Source: Pseudevernia furfuracea (taxonomy: Eukaryota > Ascomycota > Lecanoromycetes > Lecanorales > Parmeliaceae). From it: a stretch of 64,000 nucleotides of DNA. Both the position numbers and the translations under genes were made by a program. Shown here in pieces: positions 25,561 through 37,253 of the stretch. The stretch spans positions 744,001-808,000 of the forward strand of contig JAIUPT010000041.1 in assembly GCA_022315425.1 (NCBI GenBank). The letters are read 5' to 3'. Under the pieces are notes generated by a model that searched no databases, had not been told where the DNA came from, and worked only from the letters and a program-made list of their open reading frames with translations. Numbering within the stretch: position 1 is the stretch's first letter; each line of letters opens with the position of its first letter.

Positions 25561-26834
25561 TTAACGTCGTCTGTCTTGAGTTGTCGATATTCGTTTGCGT
25601 AATATCTCTTCTTATAACAGTTATAGTATTCGACTATCTTTAGATACTTCTTGCTTTTCGACGTTTTGTTTTAAGATTTATCTTCGTTTGAGCGACGCGA
25701 AGTATTCGCTTTCTTATCTTTACGAGATTGCGTCGCTCGTTCGTTGTTATTGAGTTTATTCTCTTTCTTATTTTCTTTGTTTCGTCTTTAATTCGTATTC
25801 GAATCGATATCGTTTATGCTTCGTCTTTTATATAATAAGCGTGCGTTAACTCTCTTATTCGTATTCTTCAGACGAGTAATCTAAGCGATAAGGTCGTCTC
25901 GCGTCGAGACTATTTGTCTCGTACGAGTGATATCGTCTTAAAGTTTCGAAAGAAGTCTCGTTATCAACGTCGTTACTCGTTGAATTTCGTTCGACGACGA
26001 TAACTGTGTCTTAAGACTAAAAAGATAAATCTCGAATTGAATTACTGATTAAGATGATCTTTGTCGCGTATTCATATAAGTCATGTTTATCTTTAGCTGT
26101 CGATTGATTAAATTCTGTATTTTGTTAAGTAAAAAAGAGACAAAATAATCTTAGCTTTTTATCTTAATCGAATTCTTTTCTCGTTCGTTATGTCACTGTT
26201 TCTTAGAGTCTCTCGCTAGAAATTATATGTATTAATCAATTTTGTCGTGATCGTCTAAGAAATACGCTAAGACATTTATAAATGTAACTTCGACGTCTTA
26301 TATTCAGTCACGATGCTCTCGTTTCGATTTATCGTGATAATCGTCAAGATTCTTTGATTTAACACTTCGTCGTTTTGTGACATGTGTTAATTCAATATTT
26401 AAATAACGTTTTGATCTTACTCGAGCATTAAAAGAGTCACGACGAATATTCGACGTGTTCGATTCGATATCGTCTTGATCTCGTTCATCTAACGATTTTT
26501 CTCGTTGAAGAACATTGATCTCTTCGTTGATGTTATTTAGTTATCGTCTTTTTAATAACTAATCTCGACGTTGAGTTGTCTGAGTCAATCGCTCGTTTAA
26601 AGTTAAATCGATAATATCGTCTCTCGAAGCAGATATCGACTGTCTTTGACTCTCGAATTCCACGTCAGAGACATAATCTAATTCGTTTAGATTCACTGTC
26701 TGTGACTATTCTTCAGATATAATGTGCGAGTTAAATAAATCTGCTTCGTTTTCGATACGTTGCGATTGCGAGCGAGTGATTGTTATTATACTAAGTTCGA
26801 ATCGCTATCTCTCGATGAGAAGAAGAATTAGAAT
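25560..26834 (-). pseudogene. gag of element B with RIP-altered zinc knuckle
   Basis: At 25587-25628 the minus strand has the exact 14-codon spacing CX2CX4HX4C, but only the second Cys is intact. The first and last Cys and the His are all Tyr codons, the signature of C-to-T mutation on the plus strand. The rest, up to the 5' LTR at 26834, is collinear with 1-1657 of the outer B copy and has only short open frames. Confidence 0.7.
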
Positions 26835-27100
26835 TATTAAACTAACTTATATAATATAGATATATATGACAGGCTAGGGTTGTGTAGCAATGTGAACTTA
26901 GCGAAGATATATATATTGCATATAGTATATCTAATAGTAAGATTAATTCTTAAGGAAGGAAAATGAGAAACTTCGAGACATAACCCTCTTAAGCTTCTCA
27001 CGTTAAGAATTCGCTTGGCATACGTATGTCAAGCGATTTGGTTACGCTCGGCAACCCCCGAGCTCATACGACAGCTGTCCTCTTGGTCCCGCTGCTAACA
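26835..27100 (-). repeat. 5' LTR of element B
   Basis: TATTAAACTAAC to GCTGCTAACA. Its right end is bounded by TCTAC, where the RNase H frame of A resumes. Confidence 0.9.
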
Positions 27101-28465
27101 TCTACGACAAGAAGTTGTTAATTATTATTCGTTATCTCGAGCACTAACGACTCGAATTAAAATACACGAACGTCTCAGTTAAGATCTTCACTGATTATAA
27201 GAGTCTAATGTATTTCGTCGAGAAAAGAGATCTTAGTCGTCGATAGATTCGTTATTTGAATATGCTTTTCGAATATAATATGAAAATCGTTTATAGATCT
27301 AATGTATAAAATGTTAAAATAGACGTTTTTATTAAAATAGTTAAATCAAAATCAAGCAGTTTCAACGACGAAAGGATTCGATAATAATATTAAATTATTC
27401 TAATCTCGAATCGCTTAAAACTCGACGATACGAAATACGCTATTAATGTAATTAATAATCTTATTTATTATAGAGTAATTATTATTAATAAGAATAACGA
27501 GAAGTGCTTTAAAATTCGTGACGTTATTATCGAAGATAAGAAGAAATTAAATATTATTATTCTCGTTAAATACTCGATAAACGACGATATATTATATTAT
27601 AAGAATAGATTATGAGTCTCTCAACAAATATATATTAATCTTATTATCGAGATTCATAATAAATTCGCTTACGATCACTTAGAAATTAATCGAATATACG
27701 AGTTACTTCGTCGTGAATACTATTAATAAAATATAAAGAATATCGTAATTACTTATATTCACAACTATTATAAATATTAGAGATTTAAGACGTCTAGAGA
27801 TCGCGAACACGATCTAATTTAGTTTCTTTTAATCTCACAGAAACGTTAATAAAATATATTTATAAATTTTATTATCGAGCTATTACAATCGAAAGAATAT
27901 AACGTTATTTTTATCGTAATGAATCGACTAATTAAGAAACGTCACTATATTTCATATATTGTTATTAACGAAGATATCTTAGTCGAGTATACTATAGAAG
28001 TGCTTGTTGATTATATCTTTCGTCTTCACGAACTATCGTTATTAATAGTGTCGAATCGAGGTTCTTAATTTATTATTACTATATAAAAGTCTTTCTGCAC
28101 ACGTTTTGATATTATAATAAAACTATTTATCGTATTTTATTCTTAGATAGACGATCAGACAAAACGTAATAATCAAGATCTTGAACGTTATTTACGAATC
28201 TATTATAATTATATATAAAACGACTAAGCTAAGTGAATATTCATAACGAAATTCGCAGACAACGACGAAGTCTTATCGTTTATCGAAGTTATCTCGTTCT
28301 ATATTAATAAAGAATTTTATTCACGTATAAGCTTTAATAAGAACTTTACGATTTATACTATCACTCGAAAACGTTTAAACGTCGTTAAGATCGAAGACAT
28401 TATTAACAATATATAGAAGATCTTAAAATATATTCGAAACAATATAAATAGAGCTTAGAGAGTTA
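27101..28465 (+). pseudogene. RNase H end and integrase of chromovirus A
   Basis: Reading across the TCTAC join gives IYDKKLLAI and, at about 27190-27260, TDYKSLMYFVEKRDLSRR, the RNase H pattern TDHKxLxYFxxxxxLxxRQ. The integrase zinc-binding HHCC region follows at 27650-27790 and the core at 27860-28080, with relics of KEYNVIFIVMNRLIKKRHYI and LSLLIVSNRGS (Asp to Asn at the catalytic DRG). The frame is cut at 28465 by a Helitron and resumes at 30321. Confidence 0.8.
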
Positions 28466-28928
28466 TCAGTATATATAAAAGAATAAGATAGGGCTGAGCT
28501 AAAATACCTTAAATTTGTATGTGCAGCCAATGATAAATTCTATCTGATTTCCTCCTTCGGTTAGCACCCGTATAGCGTCTTTTAGGCCTTCCGAAGGCCC
28601 TCATCAAAAAAATGGGTGTCATCTTTTTGCAACTTCAGACACTCTATTCCCTCCACGCATGATATCTTCAAATTTTCGTCAATTATACAGCTCAACTTGC
28701 GCATTCCAACGCTGCAAGAGTTATTAAATTCGGTCTACTATCGATAGAGTAAAGTAGGATTCCAATATCACTGCCCAGCCGCTTACCCAGAGTCTTGACG
28801 AGTCTTGACATCAATCCATTGTTGATCCGCCCATTTCTTCTTTCCACCATTATTTTTTCACCACTCCATTATGAACTCATTCGCCGTCGATACCCTATCT
28901 TCATATTTCACCAAGTCGTTGAGGTACA

Positions 28929-30023
28929 ATGCTCCGCTTTCTGCTCTATTTTAACGCTTTCACTGACGCGTTTAGACGGCCCCTGAGCGAATCTAGCATC
29001 GTCGACAATCGAGGCAAAAGACCAGCTACCACACCCCATAACAAGCGTGAAAGACCTTCCAAAAGGCCTCGAACGAACTCGCAGCCCTCGAGTTCACCTA
29101 TGCCCTCTTCCCAAGCCAGCATTTCAGCCTCAGACGCGTCCTCGCCGCCCCCTTCCCAAACCTCCCAAGACGCGTCATATTCTCCTTCAGGGAATCAAGA
29201 AGCCAATGAAGAAGCACTTGATGCAGACCCTACAGAAGAATCGCTGGAAGACATATCGAATGACTTCTTTGAAGATATAGAGCTTATATCGGATGACTTC
29301 TTTGAAGATATAGAGCTTTTAGACGATCTACCACCTTCCAGCCCTTACTTGGGTCCCCCGCAGCCTCCAGCACGGCTTCGACGCTACATTGCACGACATC
29401 CTTACACAGAAGAACCGGAGCGTCACTATTTGAGTCCCATGGATGTCATTTGCAACCGTTGCGGCGCCGCGTCCTTCAAGGATGAGACTGAGGGGTGATG
29501 CTGTGATAAGGGAAACACCGAGGTCGCTGAGCCTGAAACAGCCATTGAGGAAGACCAGCCTGAGGAGGACGACCCGGTCTTTGAAACGCGTGTAAACGAC
29601 CCAGCGAACCCAGTGAACCAGGACGAGAATGCTATAAATAAGATCCTGCACTTTATGAAACCAGGAACGATTACCCTCACCGACGACTGCAAGGAATTCC
29701 GCCGTCACAGCGTCCAATACAATAATGCCGCCTCCATGGCCTCACAGCAGGTCACTATAAACCATGCTGTTGCACCATATACGTGCAAAGTCCAGGGAGC
29801 AATTACCACCCACATGCCCGCCCTGGCGCCGCCTGAGGGTGAAAAGTCGGCATTTGGTCAGGCCAATCCTTACAGCACGTCGGCTTATGTCTACACCCCG
29901 AGGTCTTCGCCCATGGCCAGCTATATGTGGCCCTCAGTCGAGTCACCAGCAAGGCCGAACTGTCCATTGTGGCCCCAGGCGATCTACCAAGGAAGCAACC
30001 AAGTGCACCGACGAGGTGTATAA
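28929..30023 (+). pseudogene. Helitron Rep/Hel amino-terminal region, truncated, one in-frame TGA
   Basis: The frame opens at 28929 and is interrupted once by TGA (29496-29498), then continues to 30023 in the same frame. The first 110 residues are Ser/Pro-rich with a basic KRERPSKRPR nuclear-signal-like stretch. An 11-residue acidic repeat follows (SNDFFEDIELI, SDDFFEDIELL). Then comes RHYLSPMDVICNRCGAASFKDE, the conserved zinc-finger-like motif (MDVxCxxCGAxxFxDE) at the start of fungal Helitron proteins. After the stop, FRRHSVQYNNAASMASQQV and PYTCKVQGAITTHMPALAPP match the Helitron-N region (FRxxxxxYNNAxxxxSxxV ... PYxxxVxGxxxHxxxxLxP). The Rep nuclease and SF1 helicase domains are missing, so it cannot drive transposition. 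The start could lie in an earlier exon. Confidence 0.7.
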
Positions 30024-30089
30024 GGAACAAAGTGATTCGACAGATTCTTCTTTCGACAGCAACTGGGTAGCAGGTAGCAGTACAAGAAG

Positions 30090-30260
30090 TCGAATGTCGC
30101 ATAGTTGCAAATCAGAGTCCAGTTGGACTTAGGGTTAGGGCTTTCACTTGGTTTTGCAGCGGTAGACATAGTCAAATATTGCATAGTTGACAAATAGTCG
30201 AATGCCGCATAGTTGGCAAATCAGAGTCCGATTTGGATTTGACTTAGGGTTAGGGCATGC
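30090..30260 (+). repeat. Tandem repeat containing TTAGGGTTAGGG
   Basis: Two units of about 105-115 bp begin GTCGAATGTCGCATAGTTG (30091) and GTCGAATGCCGCATAGTTGG (30198). Each ends with GACTTAGGGTTAGGG (30126-30140 and 30241-30255), two copies of the fungal telomere hexamer. A shorter AGTCAAATATTGCATAGTTG partial unit lies between them. Confidence 0.7.
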
Positions 30261-30291
30261 GTCGCAAGCAACCTGATTTTTGCCTTAGAAT

Positions 30292-30320
30292 CATGAATTT
30301 AATTCATGGGCCTATACTTG
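30292..30320 (+). other. Helitron 3' hairpin and terminus
   Basis: Palindrome CATGAATTTAATTCATG (30292-30308), then GGCCTATACTTG to the end. Helitrons typically carry such a hairpin about 10-12 nt from the 3' end. The same layout is at 38523-38551, 57298-57326 (-) and 57782-57810 (-). Confidence 0.75.
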
Positions 30321-30679
30321 TAATTACTTAAATAAATTAACATAGACTAAACGTCAAATTTAAGAAAGAAGATTTAATCTTTCTTAATAATAAAACTACT
30401 ATTAATACTTTATCTTTTAAGAAACTTGATAATAAAAAATATAATTTATTCAAGATTAAGATCTTAATAGATTCGTTATATAGACTAAAACTACTTAAAA
30501 TTATATAAATATATAACGTTTTTAGTCTCAAATTGCTAAGTCTAGTCGTTATAGATCTCTTATTAGATTAAAAGAATTCTTTCTCGAAATTAATAATAAT
30601 TAACGACTTAAAAAAATAAATAGTAAACGATATACTCGCTTTCAAAAAGTCTTAGAGTTAACTCAAATCTTAAGTCAAT
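30321..30679 (+). pseudogene. Integrase carboxy end and chromodomain start of chromovirus A
   Basis: The frame from about 30352 reads VKFKKEDLIFLNNKTT, then KKLDNKKYNLFKIK and IYNVFSLKLL, matching the integrase GPY/F module (KxGDxVxLxTKxI ... KKLxxKxxGPFxI ... NVFHxSLL). At about 30622 begins IVNDILAFKKS, the first strand of a chromodomain. It stops at 30679, where element C inserted (duplicate TCAAT), and resumes at 37254. Confidence 0.75.
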
Positions 30680-30940
30680 TGTCACGAAGTAAAGTCGGCT
30701 CGTAGATCAAGTAGTTGCTTAAACCTTATAATTCTAACTCGCGAGTTAATTAAGTTTCTACTAGCGAGAGTAAATGCGATAGTCGTATTAAATCTCGTCT
30801 GATTCTATATAGAGACGCTGCGCGTTTATTTTTTATTTTCTTTTCTTATCTTTCGTCTTATATATAGATCTAACTCTACTAGTTAATCTACAAATATAAT
30901 TCTTTGATAGTAGTTCTCGTTCTAATCTTATTTTCTAATA
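30680..30940 (+). repeat. 5' LTR of chromovirus C
   Basis: TGTCACGAAG to TTTTCTAATA (the end corresponds to CCCTGACA in the other copy). Reverse complement of the solo LTR at 12667. Confidence 0.9.
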
Positions 30941-30989
30941 TTACGAAAGATCTATTATCTATAACACTTTTACGTGCTAAATCAAGCCT

Positions 30990-32200
30990 CGACATCATGA
31001 TCAACGCTAAAGATCAGTAGCGAATTCAGAAATTTATTTAATAAGTGACTAACAATTCTCAAGAGATTCTTAATCAAATCGATGTCTTATAACAACGCGT
31101 TGATAACGCCTTTATCGATATTGTTATCTCGTTTAAAGCGATATTATCTATCGTTCTTATACTTAATTTATCGACCTTGCAAGCATTAACTACATTATTT
31201 TAGTTAATATAGATTAATCAATCACCTTCTATCGTCTTCCCCCCCTTGTCATTAGTCTCTACTACTTCTAGATTAGAAAAACTCCTTGACACTCTCGAGT
31301 ATAACGACGATAAGAACTATTTGAATACATAAGAACAAAGTTTTATTTATAAAATATATATCAATTATAATCGACACTCGATCGATTTAAAGAAAATCGA
31401 GTATGCGAAAAGTCGACTTATTATTAAGAAAAGAGTTTATATTCTTATAGATCAATATCGAGTTGAGAAACTTTATATTCTTCTTAATTTTAAAGATTAT
31501 CGTATCAAGCTTTATAAGTGTTATAAAAATTAATTCGAAGTCGAGAACGCTCATAAATATCTTCGTAAGAAGCTTTATTAGAAGAAGCTTTTTTTCGATA
31601 AATATTATAATCTTTTTCTTTAAAAGAAGAAATGTTCTTAAATAAAAGATACTTTCTTAATTAACGCTCTATAACGTAACGTCAATTTCGATATTTAGAA
31701 ATCTACTCTCTTCTAACGAACCTCTATGAATCATAAACTATTCACGTTCGACGAATGGGTTCAAGCCTATTCAGACTTCGATAATAACCTTCGATAATTA
31801 AAACATCGTATATCACGTCAAATCATCACCGTCGTCGTTACATCGACAACCAAATCAAAAACTTTAAACAATAATTTTCTAGGTCAGAGAGTCGTCTTTA
31901 TTGTTTTAATAGTTACGATATTTATCGTGTCTATCTTCGTAGAAGAGTCTATAAATCTTAGCTTCGTCATAATCATCATTAAAGATCAAAAACTTCAGAC
32001 TTCCGAAATTCGAGAGATCTGTGACAAGTGAAAGCTTTGTTACTATTATAAGCTTTAACACTCTGATAAGAATATTAAGAAATATCTCAACAAGGGCAAG
32101 TTAACTCTTCGTCTGATGAAACTAGATTACGTCTCTAAGAGTGATATCTCGTTATCGTCGAAAAACGCCTAGTCTCTATATAAAGTCACGTTCGAGAATC
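30990..32200 (+). pseudogene. gag of chromovirus C
   Basis: Between the 5' LTR and the RT region are broken plus-strand frames. Near 32038-32080 is a zinc-knuckle-like relic (CYYYKL-stop-HSDK) followed by a Lys-rich stretch. The remainder is too mutated to align by eye. Confidence 0.5.
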
Positions 32201-35200
32201 TTTATTCTTTTTATTAATTTTATTTTATCTTCTTTTATCTTTCTTCTCATCGCCTTTATAATCTTATAAGAAATTCTCGTTTAAGTCTACTTTAGAGTTA
32301 TTCGAGTCGAATCTCATCTTTCGAGATAATTATATAATCGTCTCTTATATTCTACGTTAAGCTCAATCTCGAATATCAGCTCTTAATCTAATCGATTATA
32401 ACGTCTCCGTCTATGTCTTTATTAATCAAATCTTCGCGTAACAATATAATTTTCCTCAGCATTAATTAAGATTCTCTCGTCGTCTTCAAGAATTTAACGA
32501 ATAATCAACACTTATAGATAATATCACTTATGTAATAAAAACGATAATAATTATCGATAATTATATCGAGAGATTATTTCTTTTCGTTATCGACTTAAAA
32601 CATTATCTTATAGTTCTAGAACATTCGTGACTTCGCCGTCATATCGTCGACGTCAATTTCGACTTTAATATCCCAATTATGTTATTTCTCTTCTATCTTA
32701 GTTATTGTTATTCTTCTTTTATAAAGATTATCGTCGTTATCAAAGAGAAAGAAGAATTTTTATTTCTTAAAGACTTTTAACGAATATAAAAGCTTCAAGA
32801 TCAAGAATCCCAGTTTTAGATTTAAAATCTAGTTTAGTTTCAAGCAATCTTACGAGTTAATAAGAATTTAATTATAGTTTTCGCTTATATGAAGCGATTC
32901 AAGTCTTAGATTTAAAAAAAACAATTAGTATCTTTCAGTTAAATAGAAGATTTGTTAGAATTACTATCTCGAATACGAATCGAGAATTCGTTAGTTTTCT
33001 AGACTTAAGAAGAGCAAAACTTCAATCTTAAGTTATTTATAAACAAGATTTTAGCTTTTAGTCTCGACACTAAAGAAGACTCTTTTAGTCGAATTTCTCA
33101 GATCTTATAAAAAGATTACTCATCTAAGATTAAGTATAGAAGTTTATCGTCTCTTCGATCGTTCAAAGAAAGACGAACTCAATAAACTTAGAATATCTTA
33201 ATTCACCTAGACGTCTATGAGGTTGTCGCTCATATCTTCGATTATCTCGAATATTAAAAGAATATCGAGATTTTCAGCTTCTCTCTTAAGCAAATCGATC
33301 GTATTCTAGAAATTCAGTCTTCAGAAGAAAATCTATATCTCGTATCTATGTTTACTTCGAGATCTCTCTCTTTAAGTTTTAAAGTTAGTTCTTAAGAAAG
33401 AAATTATCGTCTAGCTCTATTTAAGATGAAAAAGAAATTTTATCTCGTTATCTCGATTATCGAAAAAGAGTTAAAACTCTATCGTTAACGTAAAAACGTC
33501 GACTCGTTTATTAGATTTCTTAAGCAATATCACGAGTTTCTAGATATATTCTTTAAGAAAGAAGCGAATACTCTATTCGAGTATTGTATCTACGATTATA
33601 TGATTTATCTTAAGAAAGATTTCAATCTCTCGACCTTCTCGTTATATAATATAAGTTATAATAAGATCTAAGAACTTCGTAGATATCTCGATAAGAATCT
33701 TTTTAAGAGCTTTATTTAAGTTAGTCGTTCTTAAGTCGCGTTTCTCGTCTTATTTATTAAAAAGTCTAAAGAAGACCTTCGCTTTTATGTCAATTATTAA
33801 GAACTTAATTCTATAATAATAAAAAATCGTTATTTCTTGCCTCTTATCTCAGAAATTCTTAATCGTCTTAGTCGTGTCAAGATCTTTATTAAGCTAAATA
33901 TTATATTAGTGTTTAATCGTCTTAAAATTCGCGAAGAAGATAAAGAACTTATTATCTTTCACACTCGTTTCGATCTTTTCGAGTATCTAATTATATTCTT
34001 CGATCTATATAATGAACTCGTCTCATTTTAATATTACATTAATAATACTCTAAGAGAGTATCTCGACGACTTCTACACGATCTATTTAGATAATATTTTA
34101 ATCTATAGCGAAATAGAGATAAAATATGAAATTAATATTAAACGTATTCTTTAAAGACTTAAAAAAGTCGATCTTTAAGTCGATATTATTAAATGCGAAT
34201 TTCATATCACTTAAGTCTCGTATCTAGATTTAATGATTATTATCAAAGGTGTCAAGATAAACCCTATTAAGGTCGAAATTATTATTAATTGATTATCGTT
34301 AATTAATATCAAGAATATTTAAAACTTCTTAGACTTTATAAACTTCTATAGAAGATTTATTCATAATTATAATAAGCTAGTTAATTTCTTAACCTAGCTC
34401 ACTCGAAAGAACGTTTCTTTCGTGTGGGATTTTAAGTATTAAGCTATCTTTTAAGCATTAAAGAAAGCTTTCACGTTTAATATTATTCTTCGTTATTACG
34501 ATCTCGATCGTAAGATTGTTATAAAAATCGATACTTTCGATTTCGTATCGGAAGATATTCTTTCGTAGTATAACGAATATAATATACTTTATTCTATCGC
34601 GTACCTCTTTAAGAAATATAATCTAGTCGAGTATAATTATAAGATCTATAATAAGAAGCTTATAACTATCGTTCGCGTCTTCGAAGCATGACGTCTCGAG
34701 TTTAAAGACTTATCTTAGCTAGTTAATGTAATCATCGATTATAAAAATCTCAAATATTTTATATCTATCAAGTAGTTAAGTCGTCGTCAAGCTCGTTGAA
34801 GCGAGTTTTTATTTAGATTCGATCATCGAATTATCTATCGCCTTGACAAAGTCGGCGAAAACCTAACACTCTCACTCGTCGCTTAGGAGACCTCTCTAAG
34901 AAGGAGAATATCAACGACTCTCGTTATTAACATTAATATCAAATCGTGTTAAAAACACACGTTTTAGACTCGAAGATTATTGACCTTTTAGACTTAAAGA
35001 TTATAAATCTTTAATATCGAATCGTTTACTTAAACCTAATTCAACTTCATCTAAATTCTATCGCGTCTCAGAAAATTATCACTCTAGTATCTATAAATAT
35101 AATATTCGAGCTTCAAAAAGCTGAACCTTAGTTAAATTAAATATTAACTAATTCTAAGAAAGATTCTCTAGATACTCTTACGTAGGCTCTATAAGATCAA

Positions 35201-36690
35201 GCCTAGATCAGTGATAAGTTTACATCTCAAGTTCTAGATATGCTTCGAGCGAGAGCACGTTATTATAATCGAATTTCTTTAGCTAAATATAAGAAACGAG
35301 ATCAAGTTCTATATTTTCGAGAAAGAAAGTATATTCTTAATTCAGATCGACTTCGTCTTCGACTTATTCAGTTAGTCTACGATAGCGTTTCTGAAGAATA
35401 CTTTAATAGAACTAATTGCTACGAGTTGATTAGCCGCGCTTATTGATGGTCTAACTTATATTAATATATTTAGCGTTTCGTTCGAAACTGTTACGTTTAT
35501 ATCTAAGTCAAGCTCTTTAAATAAAAGTAATAAGAATAGCTTCGACTCTTTTTTATTTCTAAACGTCGATAGCGTGATATTTTTATAAACTATGTCAATT
35601 CATTACTTCTCAGTATCTTTATAAGTATTATCTATCATTACATCTTAGTCTTTATTAATCGTCTAATCAAAATAAGATATCTTATTCTTATCGCTATTAT
35701 AAAGATAGAAGAAGTCGCTAATACGTTCTATGTCAACGTTTAAAAACTTTACGAAATATTCGAAGTCTTCGTAGTAGATCGAGATATATAGTTCATTTTT
35801 GACGTCTGAGATCTCTTATATAAGAATCTAAAAATCGATGTTAAGTTATCTATAGAATATCACTCTCAGACTAATGATTAAATCGAACGAGCTAACGCGA
35901 TTATGAAGCATTATCTTCGAGCTTTCGTTAATTATATATAAGATAATTAAGTGAAATGAATCTTTGACGTTAAGTTTATTATTAATAATATTCTCTCTAT
36001 AATCACTCTGGTCTCGTTATTTCTCGTTAATTCGAAACAAAATTCTCGTCTCGATTTCGAGCCTTTAAAATCTTTATTCTTCGACGTTATCGCTTAAGCC
36101 CGCGTTAAGCTAATTAATATTAACGAGTTTATTAAGAAGATGGAGGAAATTATTAGTCATCTTCGAGATGAAATGCTAGTTGCTTAAGTTATCTAGAAAT
36201 TCTTCGTTAACGAACGACGTTATTCTTGCTTCAGATATCTCGTGAGAGATATAATCTAATTAAACGCTAAGAATCTTAATATTACTCGTTCTGTTATGAA
36301 GCTAGACGATCGCAACGTGAGATCTTTTCTCGTTTAGCGAGTATTTCTAAATCTCTTAATTGTTAAACTCGATCTTTCTAAATCTATAAAGGTTCACTTG
36401 ATGTTTCACGTCAGTCTTCTTTAGTATATCATTTAGAATTTCTTATTCGATTAGATCTTAGCTTCTCGTGAACTCGTCGTTATCGAAGAAGATGAACGAG
36501 CCTGATATATTAATAGTATTATTAACTTCAAGTACGACCGTCGCTTTTAGTCGCCCCTATTAAAATACTACGTTAATTGAAAGTCTTACGCCCCTACATG
36601 AGAACTATTCAATTATATCGATAATTGTTAATAAGTTATCGATAAATGTTATACTACATATTCTATTATCTTCGAATCTTATATCGATTT
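32200..36690 (+). pseudogene. pol of chromovirus C with carboxy chromodomain
   Basis: RT is readable at 33837-34031: PLISEILNRLSRVKIFIKLN and FHTRFDLFEYLIIFFDLYNE fit PLIxExLDRLxxAKxFTKLD ... FRTRFGLFEYLVMPFGLxNxP, with Gly/Asp changes of RIP type. The catalytic YLDDxL region is near 34077-34100. The integrase HHCC region is around 35240-35446, ending NCYELISRAY. The core relic FINRLIKIRYLI is at about 35650-35690. Chromodomain relic at about 36490-36610 (stop-YINSIINFKYDRR ... YYVN-stop-KSYAPT-stop-E), a fit to WYVxxILxSxxxR ... YxVxWxGYxPTWE. Confidence 0.75.
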
Positions 36691-36987
36691 TTACTTTATT
36701 TCGAATTGTTAATGTAAAGATCTTTAACTCTCTAGTCTTCATTTAATATTAGTTATCTCGCTTCTTTAGTCTTCGCCTAGTCTATATCGTCTATAGATAA
36801 CTCTCGTCGCACTCTCGTCTATATTCTTATTTCGTTTGATATCTTTGCGAGATCTTTATCTTTTAATTATGAATTTGAGAAACTAGTCTAGTCTCTATTA
36901 AGTCTCTTTTTATTTTATTAATCTCTCGTCTCGTCTAATTCTTTTATAATTGCTTTATAGAAGCTTAGTCTTCGAAGAGAAAGCTAC

Positions 36988-37248
36988 TATTACGAAGTGA
37001 AGTCGACTCGTAGATTAAGCAATTATTTGAATCTTATAATTTTAACTCGCGAGTCAATTAGATTTCTATTAGCGAGAGTAAATGTGATAGTCGTATTAAC
37101 TCTCGTCTGATTTTATATAGAGGCGCAACGCGCCCATTTCTCACTTTCTTTTCTTATCTTTCGTCTTGTATATAGATCTAATCCTATTAGTCAATCTACA
37201 GATACAATTCTTTGATAGTAGTTCTCGTTCTAACCTTGTTCCCTGACA
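36988..37248 (+). repeat. 3' LTR of chromovirus C
   Basis: TATTACGAAG (RIP form of TGTCACGAAG) to CCCTGACA, preceded by a purine-rich tract GAAGAGAAAGC. Confidence 0.9.
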
Positions 37249-37253
37249 TTAAT

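Larger units (their letters stand above)
16376..27100 (-). mobile_element. Complete Ty3/gypsy element B, RIP-mutated, carrying two insertions
   Basis: LTRs 16376-16643 (268 bp) and 26835-27100 (266 bp), target duplication TCTAC exact (16371-16375, 27101-27105). Without its nested element E and solo A LTR it is about 7.6 kb. It reads on the minus strand: 5' LTR at 26835-27100, gag 25.6-26.8 kb with a zinc-knuckle relic, RT near 24-24.9 kb, integrase 18.8-19.98 kb. It inserted in the RNase H domain of chromovirus A. The right-hand LTR is clearly less mutated than the left over its last 100 bp. Confidence 0.9.
28466..30320 (+). mobile_element. Helitron with truncated Rep/helicase gene
   Basis: The 5' end is TCAGTATATATAAAAG, preceded by A (28465). 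The 3' end is CTATACTTG, followed by T (30321), with a 17-nt palindrome 12 nt before it. There is no target duplication; the integrase frame of A continues across the join. The terminus CTTG differs from the textbook CTRR, but the same ending recurs in the other copies in this window. At 1855 bp it is far shorter than an autonomous Helitron and lacks Rep and helicase motifs. Most of it is not RIP-mutated. Confidence 0.75.
30680..37248 (+). mobile_element. Complete chromovirus C (Ty3/gypsy), RIP-mutated
   Basis: Two 261-bp LTRs (30680-30940, 36988-37248). Target duplication TCAAT at 30675-30679 against TTAAT at 37249-37253, one C-to-T change as RIP would cause. The 6.57-kb element reads on the plus strand: gag about 31.0-32.2 kb, RT at 33.4-34.1 kb, RNase H at 34.4-34.8 kb, integrase at 35.2-36.3 kb, chromodomain about 36.48-36.66 kb. 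All frames have RIP stops. It inserted into the chromodomain of A. Confidence 0.9.

Noticed and set aside
29328..29717. 129-codon minus-strand open frame
   Set aside because: Antisense to the Helitron-N coding remnant; no domain of its own.
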